From the NCBI RefSeq assembly GCF_002943415.1, contig NZ_PTQZ01000046.1, forward strand, positions 1 to 9,572: 9,572 nucleotides of DNA. The letters run 5' to 3'. Source of the stretch: Amnimonas aquatica. GTDB taxonomy: Bacteria > Pseudomonadota > Gammaproteobacteria > Pseudomonadales > Moraxellaceae. This document shows, in pieces, positions 6,691-9,572 of this stretch; position 1 is the stretch's first letter; each line of letters opens with the position of its first letter. The position numbers and the translations under genes were made by a program. A model generated the notes under the pieces. That model saw nothing but the letters and a program-made list of their open reading frames with translations. It did no database searches and was not told where the DNA came from.

Positions 6691-6699
6691 TGCTAGAAT
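6691..6699 (+). promoter_or_regulatory. Proximal promoter P2 of ilvIH (extended -10)
   Basis: TGCTAGAAT combines the TGn extension (6691-6693) with TAGAAT (6694-6699), 5 of 6 to the -10 consensus. No -35 is recognisable at 16-18 nt upstream (a C-run). Predicted start near 6706, leader about 80 nt. Confidence 0.55.
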
Positions 6700-6736
6700 C
6701 CGGCCCCCTCATGCGGCACTGCGTGTGTGCACGCGC

Positions 6737-6754
6737 GCCCGGGGTGGTCCGGGC
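6737..6754 (+). other. Hairpin in the ilvI 5' UTR
   Basis: GCCCGG (6737-6742) / CCGGGC (6749-6754) form a perfect 6-bp stem with loop GGTGGT, 21 nt before the AGGG ribosome site. No T-run follows, so it is not a terminator; it may affect translation or mRNA stability. Confidence 0.35.
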
Positions 6755-6785
6755 CTGGCCTGGCATTCTCTACATAGGGTGAATC

Positions 6786-8510
6786 GTGGAACAGTTATCC
6801 GGCGGTGAAATGCTCATCCGCGCCCTCGCTGACGAAGGTGTGGAATATCTCTTTGGTTATCCCGGTGGCGCCGTGCTGCACATTTACGACGCCATCTTCC
6901 AGCAGGACAAGGTCAAGCACATCCTGGTCCGCCACGAGCAGGCCGCCGGCCATGCCGCCGACGGCTACTCGCGTGCCACCGGCAAGGTCGGCACGGTGCT
7001 GGTGACGTCCGGCCCGGGCGCGACCAACACGGTCACGGCCATCGCCACGGCCTACATGGACTCCATCCCGATGGTGATCATCTCCGGTCAGGTGCCGTCG
7101 CACCTGGTGGGCGAAGACGCCTTCCAGGAAACCGACATGGTCGGTGTCAGCCGCCCCATCGTGAAGCACAGCTTCCAGATCCGTCACGCCTCGGAAATCC
7201 CGGGCGTGGTGAAGAAGGCGTACTACATCGCCGCCTCGGGTCGTCCGGGCCCGGTGGTGATCGACATTCCCAAGGATTGCACCAATCCGCTGGAGAAGTT
7301 CCCGTACGAGTACCCGGCCAAGGTCAAGCTGCGCTCCTACAGCCCGCCGGGCCGCGGTCACGCCGGCCAGATCAAGAAGGCCGTGGACGAGCTGCTGGCC
7401 GCCAAGCGCCCGGTGATCTACGCCGGTGGCGGTGTGGTGCAGGGCAATGCCGCCGGGCTGCTCACCGACCTGGTGCGTTCGCTGGGCTACCCGTGCACCA
7501 ACACGCTGATGGGCCTGGGCGCCTACCCGGGCTCCGATCCGCAGTTCATCGGCATGCTGGGCATGCACGGCACCTACGAAGCCAACATGGCCATGCACCA
7601 CAGCGATGTGATCCTGGCCGTGGGCGCGCGTTTCGATGACCGCGTCACCAACAACACCGCCAAGTTCTGCCCGAGCGCGAAGATCATCCACATCGACATC
7701 GACCCGGCCGCGATCTCCAAGACCGTGCGCGTCGACATCCCGATCGTGGGTGGCGTGGAGCCGGTGCTGAGCGAAATGCTGGCGCTGGTGAAGGCCGACG
7801 ACGCCGCCCGTCCGGACGCCGAAGCGCTGAAGGTGTGGTGGGAGCAGATCAACCAGTGGCGCGCCCGCCATGGTCTGCGTTATGACGCCCCGGCTCCCGA
7901 CCAGATGAAGCCGCAGCAGGTCGTGGAAATGCTCTACAAGGTCACCGACGGCCAGGCCTACGTGACCTCCGACGTGGGTCAGCACCAGATGTTCGCGGCC
8001 CTGTACTACAAGTACGACCGTCCGCGTCAGTGGATCAACTCGGGCGGCCTCGGCACCATGGGCTTCGGCCTGCCGGCGGCCATGGGCGTGAAGCTCGCCT
8101 ATCCCGACGCGACCGTGGCCTGCGTCACCGGCGAAGCCTCGATCCAGATGAACATCCAGGAGCTGTCGACCTGCCTGCAGTACGGCCTGCCGGTGAAGAT
8201 CGTCAACATCAACAACCAGTCGCTGGGCATGGTCAAGCAGTGGCAGGACATGCAGTACGAAGGTCGTCATTCGAGCTCGTACATGGAGTCGCTGCCGGAC
8301 TTCGTCAAGCTGGTCGAGGCCTACGGCCACGTCGGCATCAAGATCACCGATCCGGCCGAGCTGGAGTCGAAGATGCGCGAGGCCTTCGCCATGAAGGACA
8401 AGCTGGTGTTCCTCGACATCTACGTGGACCCGAGCGAGCATGTGTACCCGATGCAGATCGCCAAGGGCTCCATGCGTGACATGCTGCTGAGCAAGACGGA
8501 GCGTACCTGA
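6786..8510 (+). CDS. ilvI: Acetolactate synthase (acetohydroxyacid synthase) large catalytic subunit
   Basis: This catalytic subunit condenses pyruvate with pyruvate or 2-ketobutyrate using ThDP, Mg2+ and FAD, the first common step of valine, leucine and isoleucine synthesis in the cytoplasm. The product is 574 aa, typical of IlvI/IlvB. The N-terminal ThDP (PYR) domain carries the catalytic glutamate E51 ([13 protein letters not shown]). The central FAD-binding domain shows [11 protein letters not shown]. The C-terminal ThDP (PP) domain has GEASIQMN (449-456) and NN at 476-477, the normal 24-residue spacing of the GDG-X-NN thiamine motif, but with Glu and Ala in place of Asp and the second Gly. 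[12 protein letters not shown] and [20 protein letters not shown] are classic. The start is GTG with AGGGTGA at 6776-6782. ilvH follows after 2 nt. The choice of ilvI over ilvB rests on pairing with a 163-aa IlvH. Confidence 0.96.
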   Translation: MEQLSGGEMLIRALADEGVEYLFGYPGGAVLHIYDAIFQQDKVKHILVRHEQAAGHAADGYSRATGKVGTVLVTSGPGATNTVTAIATAYMDSIPMVIISGQVPSHLVGEDAFQETDMVGVSRPIVKHSFQIRHASEIPGVVKKAYYIAASGRPGPVVIDIPKDCTNPLEKFPYEYPAKVKLRSYSPPGRGHAGQIKKAVDELLAAKRPVIYAGGGVVQGNAAGLLTDLVRSLGYPCTNTLMGLGAYPGSDPQFIGMLGMHGTYEANMAMHHSDVILAVGARFDDRVTNNTAKFCPSAKIIHIDIDPAAISKTVRVDIPIVGGVEPVLSEMLALVKADDAARPDAEALKVWWEQINQWRARHGLRYDAPAPDQMKPQQVVEMLYKVTDGQAYVTSDVGQHQMFAALYYKYDRPRQWINSGGLGTMGFGLPAAMGVKLAYPDATVACVTGEASIQMNIQELSTCLQYGLPVKIVNINNQSLGMVKQWQDMQYEGRHSSSYMESLPDFVKLVEAYGHVGIKITDPAELESKMREAFAMKDKLVFLDIYVDPSEHVYPMQIAKGSMRDMLLSKTERT

Positions 8511-8512
8511 TC

Positions 8513-9004
8513 ATGCGTCGTATCATTTCCGTGCTGCTGGAAAACGAACCGGGCGCGCTCTCCCGCGTGGTCGGCCTGTTCTCCCAGCGCAACTACAACA
8601 TCGAGACCCTGACCGTGGCCCCGACCGATGACGCGACCCTGTCGCGCATCACGCTGACCACCAACGGCGACGAACACAAGATCGAGCAGATCACCAAGCA
8701 GCTCAACAAGCTGATCGAAGTGGTCAAGGTTGTGGACCTGAGCGAAGGCCAGCACATCGAGCGCGAGCTCATGCTGGTCAAGGTCAAGGCCGTGGGCGCC
8801 GCCCGCGCCGAGATCAAGCGCACGGTCGACATCTTCCGCGGCCACATCGTGGACGTGACGCCGAGCGTCTACACCATCCAGCTCACCGGCCCGAGCGACA
8901 AGCTCGACGCCTTCATCGAGGCGCTGTCGGAAACCTCGATTCTGGAAGTCGTGCGCACCGGCGTGTCCGGCATCGCCCGTGGCGAGAAGGTGCTGAGCAT
9001 CTGA
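8513..9004 (+). CDS. ilvH: Acetolactate synthase small regulatory subunit
   Basis: IlvH binds and activates the large subunit and confers feedback inhibition by valine. The product is 163 aa, identical in length to E. coli IlvH. An N-terminal ACT domain spans about residues 3-78 (RRIISVLLENEPGALSRVVGLFSQRNYNIETL), followed by the C-terminal domain (RELMLVKV... FRGHIVDVTPSVYTIQLTG... SGIARGEKVLSI). N11, G14 and N29, which form the valine site in E. coli IlvH, are all present, so the enzyme is predicted to be valine-sensitive. The ATG lies 2 nt after the ilvI stop, with GGAG at 8498-8501 inside the ilvI end, indicating tight co-transcription and probable translational coupling. A strong intrinsic terminator follows 21 nt after the stop, so ilvC is not part of this transcript. 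Confidence 0.97.
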   Translation: MRRIISVLLENEPGALSRVVGLFSQRNYNIETLTVAPTDDATLSRITLTTNGDEHKIEQITKQLNKLIEVVKVVDLSEGQHIERELMLVKVKAVGAARAEIKRTVDIFRGHIVDVTPSVYTIQLTGPSDKLDAFIEALSETSILEVVRTGVSGIARGEKVLSI

Positions 9005-9025
9005 TCGCGGGGTGATGGTGATTCG

Positions 9026-9057
9026 ACGAAAAGGCCCGCTGTTGCGGGCCTTTTCGT
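9026..9057. terminator. Strong intrinsic terminator of ilvIH
   Basis: A perfect 14-bp stem (9026-9039 with 9044-9057, core AAAAGGCCCGC / GCGGGCCTTTT) has a TGTT loop. The T-run is contained in the 3' arm (TTTTCGTTTA). The matching A-run on the 5' arm makes it bidirectional, so it would also stop minus-strand transcription entering from the right. Confidence 0.95.
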
Positions 9058-9077
9058 TTAACCCTACTTAACCCCAC
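9058..9077. repeat. Tandem 10-bp repeat at the composition boundary
   Basis: TTAACCCTAC (9058-9067) is followed directly by TTAACCCCAC (9068-9077), 9 of 10 identical. It begins at the last base of the ilvH terminator, exactly where the sequence turns AT-rich. It could be a protein-binding site or part of an element end; the function is unknown. Confidence 0.5.
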
Positions 9078-9099
9078 TTTAGTATCACATAGGCACGGC

Positions 9100-9234
9100 A
9101 ATTCTCATTATTTGGTACTAATTCCCATGTGTAATGAGGGTTGTCCGTTTTTCACGGACGTTGCTGGCTTTGTCGAGGGGGGTATTCGATGTCCATAGCG
9201 GACAACGAAATTCTCAATAAGCGATAATTTATTG
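9100..9234. other. AT-rich intergenic stretch with several inverted repeats
   Basis: Together with its flanks (9058-9266) this is 209 nt without a supported gene. It contains CTCATTA (9104-9110) / TAATGAG (9132-9138); GTTGTCCG (9140-9147) / CGGACAAC (9199-9206), with an extra CGGAC at 9155-9159 able to form a competing short hairpin; CAATAA (9215-9220) / TTATTG (9229-9234); and a direct repeat of AATTCTCA (9100-9107 and 9209-9216). The density of repeats ahead of a new ORF suggests operators or recombinase-binding sites, but none is a recognised motif. Confidence 0.4.
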
Positions 9235-9260
9235 CAACATACGCGACTTGATGCTATGGT
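9232..9260 (+). promoter_or_regulatory. Promoter of the last ORF (extended -10)
   Basis: TTGCAA (9232-9237, 4 of 6 to -35), a 17-nt spacer, and TATGGT (9255-9260, 4 of 6 to -10) preceded by TGC, an extended -10. The start would fall at about 9267, the A of the ATG, so the mRNA may be leaderless. The -35 overlaps the right arm of the CAATAA/TTATTG inverted repeat, as expected for a repressor site. Confidence 0.5.
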
Positions 9261-9266
9261 GTGCAT

Positions 9267-9572
9267 ATGAGTGCTTCCAAAAGAGAATCCAATGTGGTGC
9301 AGATGCAAGTTACCCTGCCGGAAGGGCGGGTAGGTCATCTTGCGTTCACTGAGGAAATCGAGAGCTACCTGCGGCGCGCTCACAATCTCTTTGGCGGCGG
9401 GTTGGACGGTGCAGATACTGTCGTGCTGCTGGAGATGTTTTTTGCCTACAAGCTCGGGAGCGATGGCAATTCACCTGGTAGCGGCAAACAGGCCGTCGTT
9501 GCGGTGGTGTCCTTTCTGGAGCATTGCAAGACCCAACCGTGGCTCTGGCAGCCCCAGCACCTTCAGCACTAC
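9267..9572 (+). CDS. Unidentified ORF, 3' truncated by window edge; possible tyrosine recombinase N-terminus
   Basis: Starting at ATG 9267, 102 codons run open to the last base (MSASKRESNVVQMQVTLPEG...). No stop is reached. I do not firmly recognise it. Residues 74-102 (KQAVVAVVSFLEHCKTQPW...) have the pattern V--FL----K--PW-W-P-HL, which recalls the SAM-like core-binding domain that precedes the catalytic part of some tyrosine recombinases; the catalytic R-H-R-Y residues would lie beyond the window. No ribosome site precedes 9267, and the promoter predicts a start at the ATG itself; an alternative start is ATG 9303. Codon use is less GC-biased than in the upstream genes. It is not ilvC. The context, an AT-rich and repeat-dense region right after a housekeeping terminator, fits a mobile element, but that is inference. 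Confidence 0.55.
   Translation, partial: MSASKRESNVVQMQVTLPEGRVGHLAFTEEIESYLRRAHNLFGGGLDGADTVVLLEMFFAYKLGSDGNSPGSGKQAVVAVVSFLEHCKTQPWLWQPQHLQHY

Noticed and set aside
6548..6808. 86-aa ORF starting GTG at 6548 and overlapping the ilvI start
   Set aside because: It has no ribosome site, no recognisable domain, runs through the promoter and hairpins of the leader, and overlaps ilvI in another frame.
6795..8441. 548-aa open frame on the minus strand across ilvI
   Set aside because: It is a reverse-complement shadow of ilvI, rich in His, Val and Gly without any family motif; the plus strand is a certain acetolactate synthase.
9058..9234. CRISPR-like array suggested by repeated short motifs after ilvH
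   Set aside because: The repeats are 8-10 bp, only two copies each and mostly inverted, with no regular spacer length.
9108..9383. 91-aa ORF on the minus strand overlapping the last plus-strand ORF
   Set aside because: It crosses the promoter and repeats of the plus-strand ORF, has no visible ribosome site or domain, and could easily occur by chance in AT-rich DNA.

Overview
The window is GC-rich chromosomal DNA, probably from a gammaproteobacterium. The gene order bamD (divergent) / rluD - pgeF - clpB matches the E. coli arrangement yfiO / rluD - yfiH - clpB, and protein sizes and key residue numbers agree closely with E. coli: ClpB Walker residues fall at K212, E279, K611 and E678, and IlvH is 163 aa. 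High GC and an IlvI carrying GE- rather than GD- in the thiamine motif suggest a non-enteric lineage, but I cannot name a genus.

Layout. 1-318 holds the 3' end of an unidentified plus-strand gene. 319-426 is a convergent gap with three hairpins. bamD (minus strand, 427-1167) encodes an outer-membrane assembly lipoprotein. An 83-nt divergent control region follows, then rluD (23S rRNA pseudouridine synthase), pgeF (peptidoglycan editing / multicopper-oxidoreductase family) and a flavodoxin-fold reductase gene that the E. coli locus lacks at this place. These three are closely spaced and look co-transcribed. clpB (disaggregase) follows with its own sigma-32-like heat-shock promoter, so it can be induced separately.

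6364-6785 is a 422-nt gap. It holds a 43-nt nested palindrome after clpB and a long, structured leader ahead of ilvI with two candidate promoters, a terminator-like hairpin between them and a perfect 12-bp palindrome just upstream of the second. ilvI and ilvH (acetolactate synthase large and small subunits) are separated by 2 nt and end at a very strong intrinsic terminator (9026-9057). IlvH keeps N11, G14 and N29, the positions associated with valine feedback inhibition.

Right after that terminator the character changes. The DNA becomes visibly more AT-rich, carries a tandem 10-bp repeat and several inverted repeats, and then an open frame (9267 to the window edge) that is not ilvC, the gene often found after ilvIH. 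Its last visible part loosely resembles the N-terminal core-binding region of some tyrosine recombinases. The most interesting unsolved part is therefore the right edge, which may be the left boundary of a mobile or accessory element inserted behind ilvIH. That is an inference from about 500 bp and needs the flanking sequence.
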